The notes below the pieces were generated by a model, which saw only the letters and a program-made list of their open reading frames with translations, was not told where the DNA came from and made no database searches. From contig CALWSX010000164.1 in the NCBI GenBank assembly GCA_944384285.1, positions 1-37,123 of the forward strand: a DNA stretch of 37,123 nt, in the 5' to 3' direction. Position numbers and translations under genes: made by a program. The stretch's first letter is position 1. Each line of letters opens with the position of its first letter. The DNA is from an uncultured Lachnospiraceae bacterium (GTDB taxonomy: Bacteria > Bacillota > Clostridia > Lachnospirales > Anaerotignaceae). Shown piece by piece: positions 1-7,711 of the stretch.

Positions 1-379
1 TATATCGTAAATTTTGGGTATTTTTTTTGTAAAATGAAACTTTGTTTTATATTTTAGGATTTTTTGAAGTTTTATTTAGAAAACTTTTTGGTATTATTTT
101 TAAAATTTATATATTTTTTAGAAAATATGTTAGATAATACTATATTAATGTAGAAACAGAACAAAATTTTATAAACAAAAAAAATATATTATTTTTAAGT
201 TTTAAGCTAATAACATTGTAAATTTCGAAAAATTATGCTATAATTTAAAAAGAACATTAAAATCTAATTTTTTTAGAAAAAATATATAAGTGTCTTATAT
301 GGCTTAAATTTTTTATTTTTATAAATTTAATTTTTTTATCCCATATAAACCAAAAATTACTTTAAGGAGATAATAAACT
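1..379. other. AT-rich intergenic region upstream of gyrB
   Basis: This stretch is very AT-rich and holds no credible coding region on either strand. The only signals I can support are the gyrB promoter at 216-244 and the gyrB ribosome binding site (AAGGAG at about 364-369). The rest is A/T runs with no recognisable repeat or RNA. Confidence 0.6.
216..244 (+). promoter_or_regulatory. Promoter for gyrB-gyrA
   Basis: A -35 box TTGTAA (216-221) is separated by exactly 17 bases from a perfect -10 TATAAT (239-244). The -10 is preceded by TGC, which makes it an extended -10. This is a housekeeping sigma-A type promoter and would give a 5' leader of about 130 bases before gyrB. Confidence 0.75.
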
Positions 380-2281
380 ATGCCGGCAGATTATAATGAA
401 AATCAAATACAAGTTCTTGAGGGACTTGAAGCGGTCAGAAAAAGACCCGGTATGTACATAGGCTCAACATCATCAAGAGGTCTTCATCATCTTGTATACG
501 AAATTGTAGATAATGCAGTTGACGAAGCACTTGCGGGATATTGCAAAAATATTGACGTTACTATAAAAGAAGGCGAAATTATTACTGTTACCGATGACGG
601 ACGTGGTATTCCTGTTGGTATTCATCATCAAAAAGGAATTCCGGCGGTTGAAGTTGTATTTACAATTCTTCATGCAGGCGGTAAATTCGGCGGTGGCGGA
701 TATAAAGTTTCCGGCGGTCTTCATGGTGTTGGTGCATCTGTTGTAAACGCTCTTTCAGAAAGCCTTACCGTAAACGTAATGACAGACGGTAAAATTTACG
801 AACAACATTATGAAAAAGGAAAAGTAATGTCTAAGCTTGAAATTGTAGGAGAAACCGACAAAAGAGGTACTTCTATCTCATTTAAAGCAGACCCTGAAAT
901 ATTCGACGAAGTAGTTTATGATTATGATGTTTTAAGACAAAGACTTCGTGAAACCACATTTTTAACAAAAGGATTAAGAATTAACTTAAAAGACGAAAGA
1001 ATCGGAAAAGAAAACTTTATGTCTTTCTGCTACGAAGGCGGTATTAAAGAGTTTGTGTCCTTTATAAACAATAATAAAACTCCTCTTTATGAAGAAGTTT
1101 TTTATGCCGAAGGAATGAAAGACGACATTTATGTTGAAGTTGCTTTCCAGCACAACGACGGCTTTGTTGAAAATATTTTTACTTTTGTAAACAACATTAA
1201 TACTACAGACGGCGGTTCTCACCTCGCAGGTTTTAAAAGCGGTCTTACAAAAACTATAAACGATTACGGAAAACAATTTGGACTTTTAAAAGACAACGAC
1301 AAAAACCTTACAGGTGATGACGTAAGAGAAGGTATTACTGCCGTAATCTCTGTTAAAATATCAGAACCACAGTTTGAAGGTCAGACTAAAACAAAACTTG
1401 GAAACAGCGAAGTCAGACCTGTAGTTGATTCTATATTAAGTGAAAAACTTGAATATTTCCTCCATGAAAATCCAGCTATAGGAAAAGCCATATTTGAAAA
1501 AGCCCTCGTTGCATCACGTGCACGTGACGCTGCCAAAAAAGCACGTGAACTTATAAGACGTAAAAGTGTTTTGGAAAATTCAAGACTTCCTGGTAAACTT
1601 ACAGACTGTTCCGATAAAGACCCTAAAAACTGTGAAGTTTATATAGTAGAGGGTGATTCTGCGGGCGGTTCTGCTAAAAAGGCCCGTGACCCTAAAACTC
1701 AGGCTGTTCTTCCTATAAAAAAAAAAATCTTAAACGTTGAAAAAGCGCGTATTGATAAAATATTAAACAGTGAAGAAATTAAAAATATGATAACTGCTTT
1801 TGGTACAGGCATTTCTGATGATTTTGATATTTCAAAACTTCGTTATCATAAAATTGTAATTATGACAGATGCCGATGTTGACGGCGCCCACATAAGAACA
1901 CTTCTTCTTACTTTCTTCTACAGATATATGCGTCCTCTTATTGACGAAGGAAAGGTTTATATCGCACAGCCTCCTCTTTATCGTGTAGAAAAAAATAAAC
2001 AGTATTACTATGTTTACGACGATAACCAGCTTGAAGAATTATTTAATAAAATAGGCAGAAACGGTGTAAAAGGAATTCAAAGATACAAAGGTCTTGGTGA
2101 AATGGACTTTGACCAGTTAAGAGATACTACTATGGCAGTTGAAAATAGAATACTTAAAAAAGTAAGTATTAATGATGCTGTTGCAGCAGACGAAATTTTC
2201 AGTATTTTAATGGGCGATTTAGTAGAACCTAGACGAAACTTTATTTCCGAAAATGCACAGTATGCAGAAATGGACTTCTAA
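380..2281 (+). CDS. gyrB: DNA gyrase subunit B
   Basis: ATPase subunit of the type II topoisomerase that introduces negative supercoils ahead of forks. The 633-residue length is normal for Gram-positive GyrB. The N-terminal GHKL ATPase domain shows RKRPGMYIGS, DDGRGIP and GGLHGVGASVVNALS. The TOPRIM domain shows EGDSAGGSAK (Glu424) and DADVDGAH (Asp497, 499 and 501, the metal-binding acids). The C-terminus carries the RYKGLGEM motif. The ATG start has AAGGAG ten bases upstream. gyrA follows after 51 bases, so the two form one transcription unit. Its orientation is opposite to dnaA-dnaN-recF, unlike the common dnaA-dnaN-recF-gyrB-gyrA order. Confidence 0.97.
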   Translation: MPADYNENQIQVLEGLEAVRKRPGMYIGSTSSRGLHHLVYEIVDNAVDEALAGYCKNIDVTIKEGEIITVTDDGRGIPVGIHHQKGIPAVEVVFTILHAGGKFGGGGYKVSGGLHGVGASVVNALSESLTVNVMTDGKIYEQHYEKGKVMSKLEIVGETDKRGTSISFKADPEIFDEVVYDYDVLRQRLRETTFLTKGLRINLKDERIGKENFMSFCYEGGIKEFVSFINNNKTPLYEEVFYAEGMKDDIYVEVAFQHNDGFVENIFTFVNNINTTDGGSHLAGFKSGLTKTINDYGKQFGLLKDNDKNLTGDDVREGITAVISVKISEPQFEGQTKTKLGNSEVRPVVDSILSEKLEYFLHENPAIGKAIFEKALVASRARDAAKKARELIRRKSVLENSRLPGKLTDCSDKDPKNCEVYIVEGDSAGGSAKKARDPKTQAVLPIKKKILNVEKARIDKILNSEEIKNMITAFGTGISDDFDISKLRYHKIVIMTDADVDGAHIRTLLLTFFYRYMRPLIDEGKVYIAQPPLYRVEKNKQYYYVYDDNQLEELFNKIGRNGVKGIQRYKGLGEMDFDQLRDTTMAVENRILKKVSINDAVAADEIFSILMGDLVEPRRNFISENAQYAEMDF

Positions 2282-2332
2282 AAATATCATACCGTATATA
2301 TTCGGTTTATTACGGAAAGGACTTTAATATAA

Positions 2333-4858
2333 ATGAGTGATGAATTTTACAGTAACGAAAAGGATAAAATTGTATCCGTCGATTTGAATGACGAAATGAG
2401 AAAATGTTACATCGACTATGCAATGAGCGTTATTGTCGCAAGGGCTCTTCCTGATGTGCGTGATGGTTTAAAACCTGTACAAAGACGTATTCTTTACGCA
2501 ATGCATCAGACAAACAACGACTCAACAAAAGGATATAAAAAATCCGCGCGTATTGTCGGTGAAACAATGGGTAAATATCACCCTCACGGTGACAGCTCCA
2601 TTTATCAGGCCATGGTTCGTATGGCTCAAAATTTCTCAATGAGATATATGCTTGTTGACGGTCACGGAAACTTTGGTTCCGTTGACGGTGACGGTGCCGC
2701 AGCTCCAAGATATACAGAAGCAAGAATGAGCAAAATCACAGACGAAATTCTTGCTGATATTGATAAAAACACAGTAGACTTTATACCAAACTATGATGGT
2801 GACGATAAAGAACCTACAGTTTTACCTGCAAGAATACCTAACCTTCTTTTAAACGGTTCATCTGGTATTGCCGTTGGTATGGCTACAAATATACCACCTC
2901 ATAACTTAAACGAAGTTATTGACGGTGTTGTAAAACTTATAGATGACAAAATAAACGGTGTTGAAACTGACGTAGAAGATTTAATGGAACTTATAAAAGG
3001 TCCGGACTTTCCTACAGGCGCCGTTATACTTGGAAGAAGCGGTATTCGTGCCACATATAAAACAGGACGAGGAAAAATCATTGTTCGTGCAAAAGCAGAA
3101 ATAGTACCTGCCGAAAACGGACGTGAAAACATTATTGTTACAGAACTTCCTTACCAAGTAAACAAAGCCCGTCTTGTTGAAAAAATCGCAGACCTTGTAA
3201 AAGAAAAGAGAATTGAAGGTATAAGCGGACTTTTGGACGAATCTGCCGGCGATGACATTAAAATTACAATAGAGCTTAAAAAAGATGTAAACGCAAACGT
3301 TGTTTTAAACCAGCTTTATAAATATTCTCAGCTTCAGGAAAGCTTTGGCGCTATTATGATTGCGCTTGTTGACGGAAAACCTGTTGTATTAAACCTTAAA
3401 GATATACTTACAGAATATCTTAAACATCAGATTTCTGTTGTAACAAGAAGAACAGAGTTTGACCTTGAAAAAAAAAAAAAAAGAGCTCATATTTTAGAGG
3501 GCTTAAGAATTGCAATAAATAATATTGACGAAGTTATAAGAATTATAAGAACAAGCTACGATAACGCCAAAGAAAGACTTATGGAACGCTTTGGTTTTTC
3601 AGATATGCAGGCTCAAGCCATACTTGAAATGCAGTTAAGACGACTTCAAGGTCTTGAACATGAAAAAATTGATGCTGAATATAAAGAGCTCATGGAAAAA
3701 ATAGCTTACTTCAAATCAATTCTTGCAGATAAAGTTAAACTCTTAGGCGTTATTAAAGACGAAATAAGAGCTATCCAGGCAAAATATAAAGATGACAGAA
3801 GAACAGAAATTATAAATAATCCTGGAGAAATTGATATCGAAGACTTAATCGAAGAAGAAACAGACGTTATAACTCTTACACAGTTTAACTACATAAAGAG
3901 AATACCTTTAGATACATATAAGAGCCAAAACAGAGGCGGACGAGGTATTATCGGTATGCAAACAAGAGAAGAAGATGCTGTTAAAGACTTGTTTATATCA
4001 TCAACACATGATTATATTCTTTTCTTCACAAGTCTTGGAAGAGTATTCAAAATCAAAGGATACGAAATACCGGAAGCCGGAAGAAACGCAAAAGGTATGG
4101 CTATTGTAAACCTTTTAAATCTTTCACCGGGCGAAACCATTAACACAGTAATTCCTCTTAAAGAATTTAAAGAAAATGAATATCTTGTTATGGTTACTAA
4201 AAAAGGTATTATCAAAAAGACATCTATGAGCCTTTATGGAAATATCAGAAAAGGCGGTCTTATAGCCGTTAACTTACGTGATGACGACGAACTTATATCA
4301 GCCTTTGTAACAGACGGAAACAAAAATATTTTTGTAGCTACAAACTTAGGTCTTGGTATCAAATTTAATGAAAATGACGTAAGAGCTATAGGCAGAAACG
4401 CAACAGGTGTAAGAGCTATTACACTTAATGATAATGACAGAGTTGTTTTTGCCGGTATCATAGAAGAAGACATGAAAGTATTAAACGTAACTGAAAATGG
4501 TTACGGAAAAACTACTCCTGCATCTGACTTTAATGTACAGGGCAGAGGCGGAAAAGGTGTAAAAATACATCAAATCACTGAAAAAACAGGTAAACTTGTA
4601 GGCGTATGTATGGTTAACGACCTTGAAGAATTTATGATAATATCAAGTGAAGGTGTTATTATAAGACTCCGTGTTAAAGACATATCTACATTTAACAGAG
4701 TTTCTCAAGGTGTTAAACTTATTAATATGACAGAAAATATATCTGTTGTAGGTGTTACTAAAATTCACGAAGACGATGTATCAAACGCAGAAGAAAAATT
4801 TACTGAAAATATAGAAGCAAATATACCTTCCGATTTTGATACTGAAGAAGACGAATAA
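2333..4858 (+). CDS. gyrA: DNA gyrase subunit A
   Basis: DNA breakage-reunion subunit of gyrase (841 residues). The catalytic tyrosine is Tyr127 in AAPRYTEARM. The quinolone-resistance region reads HPHGDSSIYQAM, so the position of E. coli Asp87 (usually acidic) is Gln92. The C-terminal beta-pinwheel contains the GyrA box QNRGGRG (residues 532-538), which separates gyrase from topoisomerase IV. The tail is acidic. The coding sequence contains an uninterrupted run of 15 A at 3468-3482 (EKKKK), a possible slippage site. An AAAGGA-type ribosome site lies 11 bases before ATG. The gene ends at a strong terminator. Confidence 0.97.
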   Translation: MSDEFYSNEKDKIVSVDLNDEMRKCYIDYAMSVIVARALPDVRDGLKPVQRRILYAMHQTNNDSTKGYKKSARIVGETMGKYHPHGDSSIYQAMVRMAQNFSMRYMLVDGHGNFGSVDGDGAAAPRYTEARMSKITDEILADIDKNTVDFIPNYDGDDKEPTVLPARIPNLLLNGSSGIAVGMATNIPPHNLNEVIDGVVKLIDDKINGVETDVEDLMELIKGPDFPTGAVILGRSGIRATYKTGRGKIIVRAKAEIVPAENGRENIIVTELPYQVNKARLVEKIADLVKEKRIEGISGLLDESAGDDIKITIELKKDVNANVVLNQLYKYSQLQESFGAIMIALVDGKPVVLNLKDILTEYLKHQISVVTRRTEFDLEKKKKRAHILEGLRIAINNIDEVIRIIRTSYDNAKERLMERFGFSDMQAQAILEMQLRRLQGLEHEKIDAEYKELMEKIAYFKSILADKVKLLGVIKDEIRAIQAKYKDDRRTEIINNPGEIDIEDLIEEETDVITLTQFNYIKRIPLDTYKSQNRGGRGIIGMQTREEDAVKDLFISSTHDYILFFTSLGRVFKIKGYEIPEAGRNAKGMAIVNLLNLSPGETINTVIPLKEFKENEYLVMVTKKGIIKKTSMSLYGNIRKGGLIAVNLRDDDELISAFVTDGNKNIFVATNLGLGIKFNENDVRAIGRNATGVRAITLNDNDRVVFAGIIEEDMKVLNVTENGYGKTTPASDFNVQGRGGKGVKIHQITEKTGKLVGVCMVNDLEEFMIISSEGVIIRLRVKDISTFNRVSQGVKLINMTENISVVGVTKIHEDDVSNAEEKFTENIEANIPSDFDTEEDE

Positions 4859-4863
4859 AATAT

Positions 4864-4892
4864 AAGGTGTTGGGAAGCCAACACCTTTTTTT
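4864..4892 (+). terminator. Rho-independent terminator after gyrA
   Basis: A perfect ten-base-pair stem AAGGTGTTGG / CCAACACCTT closes on a GAAG loop and runs straight into a T-tract. It ends the gyrB-gyrA transcript. Confidence 0.95.
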
Positions 4893-4923
4893 ATTTCCAA
4901 AATATCTTAAAATATTTAATTTT

Positions 4924-4952
4924 TTGACAAAACAATATTATTTTGAGATAAT
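4924..4952 (+). promoter_or_regulatory. Promoter for the CapA-like lipoprotein gene
   Basis: A perfect -35 TTGACA (4924-4929) and a -10 GATAAT (4947-4952) are 17 bases apart, a near-consensus sigma-A promoter. It lies directly after the gyrA terminator, so the next gene is expressed independently of gyrase. Confidence 0.85.
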
Positions 4953-4987
4953 AAGAAAAATAAAAGATAGAAACAGAGGGATTAAAA

Positions 4988-6205
4988 ATGAGTAAAAAAT
5001 TTTCAAATTTAATTTTTATTTTACTTGTTCTCATCATCGGTCTTTGCGGTTGTAATAACAAAAAAGAAACCGAAAATACCGAAACAAAAGAAGAAATTAA
5101 GGAAGAAGTTATACAGGAAAAACCAATAACTACAACAGCGTCTTTTTCTGTTGTAGGCGATATTATGGTTCACAGCTACCAGTATGAAGAAGCTTATAAC
5201 TCTGAAACAAAAACTTATGATTTTTCTCATAATTTTACTGAAGTAAAAAAATATTTTGAAGGAAAAGACCTTGTAATTGGAAATCTTGAAACAGTTTTTG
5301 CGGGAGAAGAAGTCGGAATAAGCGATTATCCATGCTTTAATACTCCGGACTCATTTTTAGATACATTAAAAGATGCCGGATTTAATTTAGTTACAACAGC
5401 AAACAATCACTGTATGGATAAAGGAAAAAACGGTCTTTTAAGAACAATACAAAAACTTGATGAAAAAGGAATTTCTCATGTAGGAACCTATGCATCACAG
5501 GAAGAAAGCGAAGAAACTCTTATAAAAGAAATAAACGGCATAAAATTTGCTTTTGTATCATTTACATACGGAACTAACGGTATAAACGTACCGGATCCTT
5601 ATCTTGTAAACGTTATGTCTGAACAGCTTGTAAAAGAAAAAATACAAAAAGCAAAAGCAGAAAACCCTGATTTTGTTGTAGTTATGCCACACATGGGTAA
5701 TGAATACGAATTATATGTAAGAGATGTATTTAAAAACTGGGCAGATTTAATGTTTGAATCCGGTGCAGATATAATACTTGCAAGTCACCCTCATGTTTTA
5801 CAGCCTATGGAAATGCGTACTCTTACAGATGAAAACGGAAACCAAAAAACAGGATTTATAATTTATTCTTTAGGGAACTTTATTTCATCTCAAACAACAC
5901 CTCCAAGAAATGCGGGCGTAATTTTAAATATGGATTTTGAAAAAACAGACGATGTTGCAAAAATTAAAAAAATATCTGTTGTGCCTGTCTGGACACAGTT
6001 TAGAATACCTTCAGGCAGAAATTATTTCCAGGTAAGATCAGTTTATGATATTATAACAATGCCAGAAGAACAGCAAAAAACAGATGTAAGACCAAAAGAT
6101 TTAAACAGAGTACGTGATATACATTATGAAACTACAAAAATGCTTTTAAATAAGGATATTCCTATAGAAAACATACAAGAAGAATACACATTCTACGAAG
6201 GTTAA
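4988..6205 (+). CDS. CapA/PgsA-family lipoprotein (poly-gamma-glutamate capsule-type metallophosphatase fold)
   Basis: 405-residue predicted lipoprotein. A Lys-rich N-terminus and hydrophobic segment end in lipobox LCGC (Cys22), followed by a Lys/Glu-rich linker to about residue 50. The body matches the PGA_cap (CapA/YwtB) calcineurin-like fold: GDIMVH, GNLETVF, TANNHCMDKG, PHMGNEY, ASHPHVLQPME and YSLGNFIS appear in the expected order. Relatives (CapA, PgsA) help make or anchor poly-gamma-glutamate, but no capB, capC or capD partner lies nearby. The substrate is therefore open, and many stand-alone clostridial members have unknown roles. It has its own promoter and terminator, so it appears monocistronic. 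Confidence 0.88.
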   Translation: MSKKFSNLIFILLVLIIGLCGCNNKKETENTETKEEIKEEVIQEKPITTTASFSVVGDIMVHSYQYEEAYNSETKTYDFSHNFTEVKKYFEGKDLVIGNLETVFAGEEVGISDYPCFNTPDSFLDTLKDAGFNLVTTANNHCMDKGKNGLLRTIQKLDEKGISHVGTYASQEESEETLIKEINGIKFAFVSFTYGTNGINVPDPYLVNVMSEQLVKEKIQKAKAENPDFVVVMPHMGNEYELYVRDVFKNWADLMFESGADIILASHPHVLQPMEMRTLTDENGNQKTGFIIYSLGNFISSQTTPPRNAGVILNMDFEKTDDVAKIKKISVVPVWTQFRIPSGRNYFQVRSVYDIITMPEEQQKTDVRPKDLNRVRDIHYETTKMLLNKDIPIENIQEEYTFYEG

Positions 6206-6211
6206 ATTACT

Positions 6212-6258
6212 AAAACGCTTTTAAGATATAAGTTTATTTATATTTTAAAGGCGTTTTT
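6212..6258 (+). terminator. Terminator after the CapA-like gene
   Basis: A long imperfect hairpin with an AAAACGC / GCGTTTT base and an A/T-rich upper stem (some G-T pairs) is followed by a T-tract from 6254. It starts seven bases after the stop codon. Confidence 0.8.
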
Positions 6259-6268
6259 ATTTTTGATA

Positions 6269-6296
6269 TTGATTTTTTATGTAATACTGATATACT
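6269..6296 (+). promoter_or_regulatory. Likely promoter of the GntR-family regulator
   Basis: A -35 TTGATT (6269-6274), a 16-base spacer and a -10 TATACT (6291-6296) lie directly before two palindromes that could be operators. Confidence 0.6.
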
Positions 6297-6300
6297 TATG

Positions 6301-6344
6301 TTGTATGGTTATACAACTTTTATAAGACAACATACAACGTATGT
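6301..6344. promoter_or_regulatory. Tandem palindromic operators upstream of the GntR regulator
   Basis: Two perfect inverted repeats follow the -10 box: TTGTAT-GGTT-ATACAA at 6301-6316 and ACATAC-AAC-GTATGT at 6330-6344. They sit at and after the expected transcription start, where a repressor would block the polymerase. FadR-type GntR proteins bind short GT...AC palindromes, so autoregulation is a reasonable inference. Confidence 0.6.
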
Positions 6345-6377
6345 GTACATAAAATATTTTAAGGAGGATTTTTACAT

Positions 6378-7070
6378 ATGAATAAGGGCGAAAAAATTCT
6401 TTCCGAAAGAGTAGCTGAAGAAATTATTGATATGATTACAATAGAAAAAAGATTTGCGCCTGGAGATAAACTTCCAAATGAAAACATACTATCTCAAGAG
6501 CTTGGAGTAAGCCGTACAACTTTAAGAGAAGCTGTACGTTATCTTGCTGCGCACAATATTCTGGAAATAAAAAGAGGAAAAGGCACTTTTGTAACAGAAC
6601 ATAATGAAGTTTTTGATGATTTAGGTATACATGAACTTGAAAATGTTTTCGTAAAATTAAAAGACGTTTTGGAAATGCGTCTTATATTTGAGCCTTACAT
6701 GGTTTATCTTGCTGTAAAAAGAGGAACAGAAGAAGAAATCAATAAAATAATAGAATACGGTATGATAAACGATGAAATTGTATCAAATGGAGGAGACAGA
6801 ACAGAAACTGATAAACTTTTCCATGGCGCTATAGCAAAAGCATCTCACAACAATTTAGTAAAATCACTTTTACCTATACTCGAAGAAGGAATTAATATTG
6901 CAGAAGAAGCAAGTGAAAAAAAAGTATCTGTTTTAAACTGCCCTAAAAAAGATCACCTTTTAATAATTGAATGTATAAAAAATAAAGACGCTGTCGGCGC
7001 AAAATACGCAATGTACCAGCATATAGCAAATGCTATGAGAGAATTCGGATATAAAGTTGATATGGAATAA
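6378..7070 (+). CDS. FadR-subfamily GntR transcriptional regulator
   Basis: 230-residue DNA-binding regulator. The N-terminal winged helix-turn-helix (about 8-75) has the GntR signature FAPGDKLPNENILSQELGVS followed by RTTLREAVRYL and KRGKGTFV. The C-terminal, mostly helical domain (about 80-225) is of the FCD type; LFHGAIAKASHN and two later His residues could contribute metal or ligand contacts. Such proteins usually sense an organic acid or sugar acid. No metabolic genes lie beside it, so the effector cannot be read from context. An AAGGAGG site precedes the ATG. The gene is monocistronic, between its own palindromes and a strong terminator. Confidence 0.9.
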   Translation: MNKGEKILSERVAEEIIDMITIEKRFAPGDKLPNENILSQELGVSRTTLREAVRYLAAHNILEIKRGKGTFVTEHNEVFDDLGIHELENVFVKLKDVLEMRLIFEPYMVYLAVKRGTEEEINKIIEYGMINDEIVSNGGDRTETDKLFHGAIAKASHNNLVKSLLPILEEGINIAEEASEKKVSVLNCPKKDHLLIIECIKNKDAVGAKYAMYQHIANAMREFGYKVDME

Positions 7071-7074
7071 ATTA

Positions 7075-7110
7075 ATAACCACAGTTTTAAAACTGTGGTT
7101 ATATTTTTTT
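7075..7110 (+). terminator. Terminator after the GntR gene
   Basis: A perfect 28-base palindrome (7075-7102, arms ATAACCACAGTTTT / AAAACTGTGGTTAT) is followed by a run of seven T. It is the downstream limit of the GntR transcript. Confidence 0.9.
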
Positions 7111-7140
7111 AATATTTTTGTTTGTTATAAAACTTTTTTA

Positions 7141-7169
7141 TTGACTTTTTTTTTATAACTAACTAAAAT
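7141..7169 (+). promoter_or_regulatory. Promoter of the marR-MATE unit
   Basis: A -35 TTGACT (7141-7146), a 17-base spacer and a -10 TAAAAT (7164-7169) form a sigma-A promoter. A partly palindromic sequence begins at the next base. Confidence 0.75.
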
Positions 7170-7183
7170 AATAGCATACTATG
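7170..7183. promoter_or_regulatory. Putative MarR operator 1
   Basis: AATAGCATACTATG directly follows the -10 box. Its core ATAG-CATA-CTAT is an inverted repeat, and it matches 12 of 14 positions of the palindrome found before the MATE gene (7666-7679). The position fits an autoregulatory operator. Confidence 0.6.
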
Positions 7184-7200
7184 AGTAAGGAGTGTTTTTT

Positions 7201-7629
7201 ATGAAAGATATACATTGTGGTATGCTTATAAAACTTATAAATGATAAGCTTTATAAAAATCTTAACAAAGAACTTAAAGAAGTCGATATAACATATTCAC
7301 AACTTAAATTTTTATTTTTTATGAATGATATGTATAATGCAAACATGCCTTCATATTTAAAATCATTTGAACAGTTTTTTTCTGTTTCACAGCCTACAGT
7401 TGTTGGAATTATAAAAAGACTTGAAAAAAAAGGACTCATATATTTAACCAATGACGAAGTAGACAAAAGAATAAAAATTGCACATCTTACAGATAAAGGC
7501 TTTGAAGTCTGCAATATTTGTATAGCAAATAAATATAACACAGAAAAGAAAATATTAAAAAACTTTACTAAACAAGAAGAACATCAATTACAGGAACTTC
7601 TTAAAAAGCTTTATGAAAATATAGACTAA
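7201..7629 (+). CDS. MarR-family transcriptional regulator
   Basis: 142-residue winged helix-turn-helix repressor. The helix-turn-helix SVSQPTVVGIIKRLEKKGLI lies near residues 57-76, and the wing DKRIKIAHLTDKG follows, as in MarR, SlyA and OhrR-like proteins. I place the start at the ATG at 7201 because TAAGGAG lies eight bases before it; an in-frame GTG nine bases earlier overlaps that ribosome site. No redox-sensing Cys pair typical of OhrR is obvious. It sits 82 bases before a MATE efflux gene, and both upstream regions share an operator-like palindrome, so it probably represses the pump and itself until a toxic ligand binds. Confidence 0.88.
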   Translation: MKDIHCGMLIKLINDKLYKNLNKELKEVDITYSQLKFLFFMNDMYNANMPSYLKSFEQFFSVSQPTVVGIIKRLEKKGLIYLTNDEVDKRIKIAHLTDKGFEVCNICIANKYNTEKKILKNFTKQEEHQLQELLKKLYENID

Positions 7630-7664
7630 AAATTATTTTTAATAATCTTATATTTTATATAAAT

Positions 7665-7680
7665 CAATAGCGTGCTATTG
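7665..7680. promoter_or_regulatory. Putative MarR operator 2 before the MATE gene
   Basis: CAATAGC-GT-GCTATTG is a perfect 16-base inverted repeat 31 bases before the MATE start. It shares the AATAGC-N2-(G/A)CTAT core with the site in the marR promoter. Confidence 0.65.
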
Positions 7681-7711
7681 CAATATTTTAAGATAATAAG
7701 GAGATTTTAAA

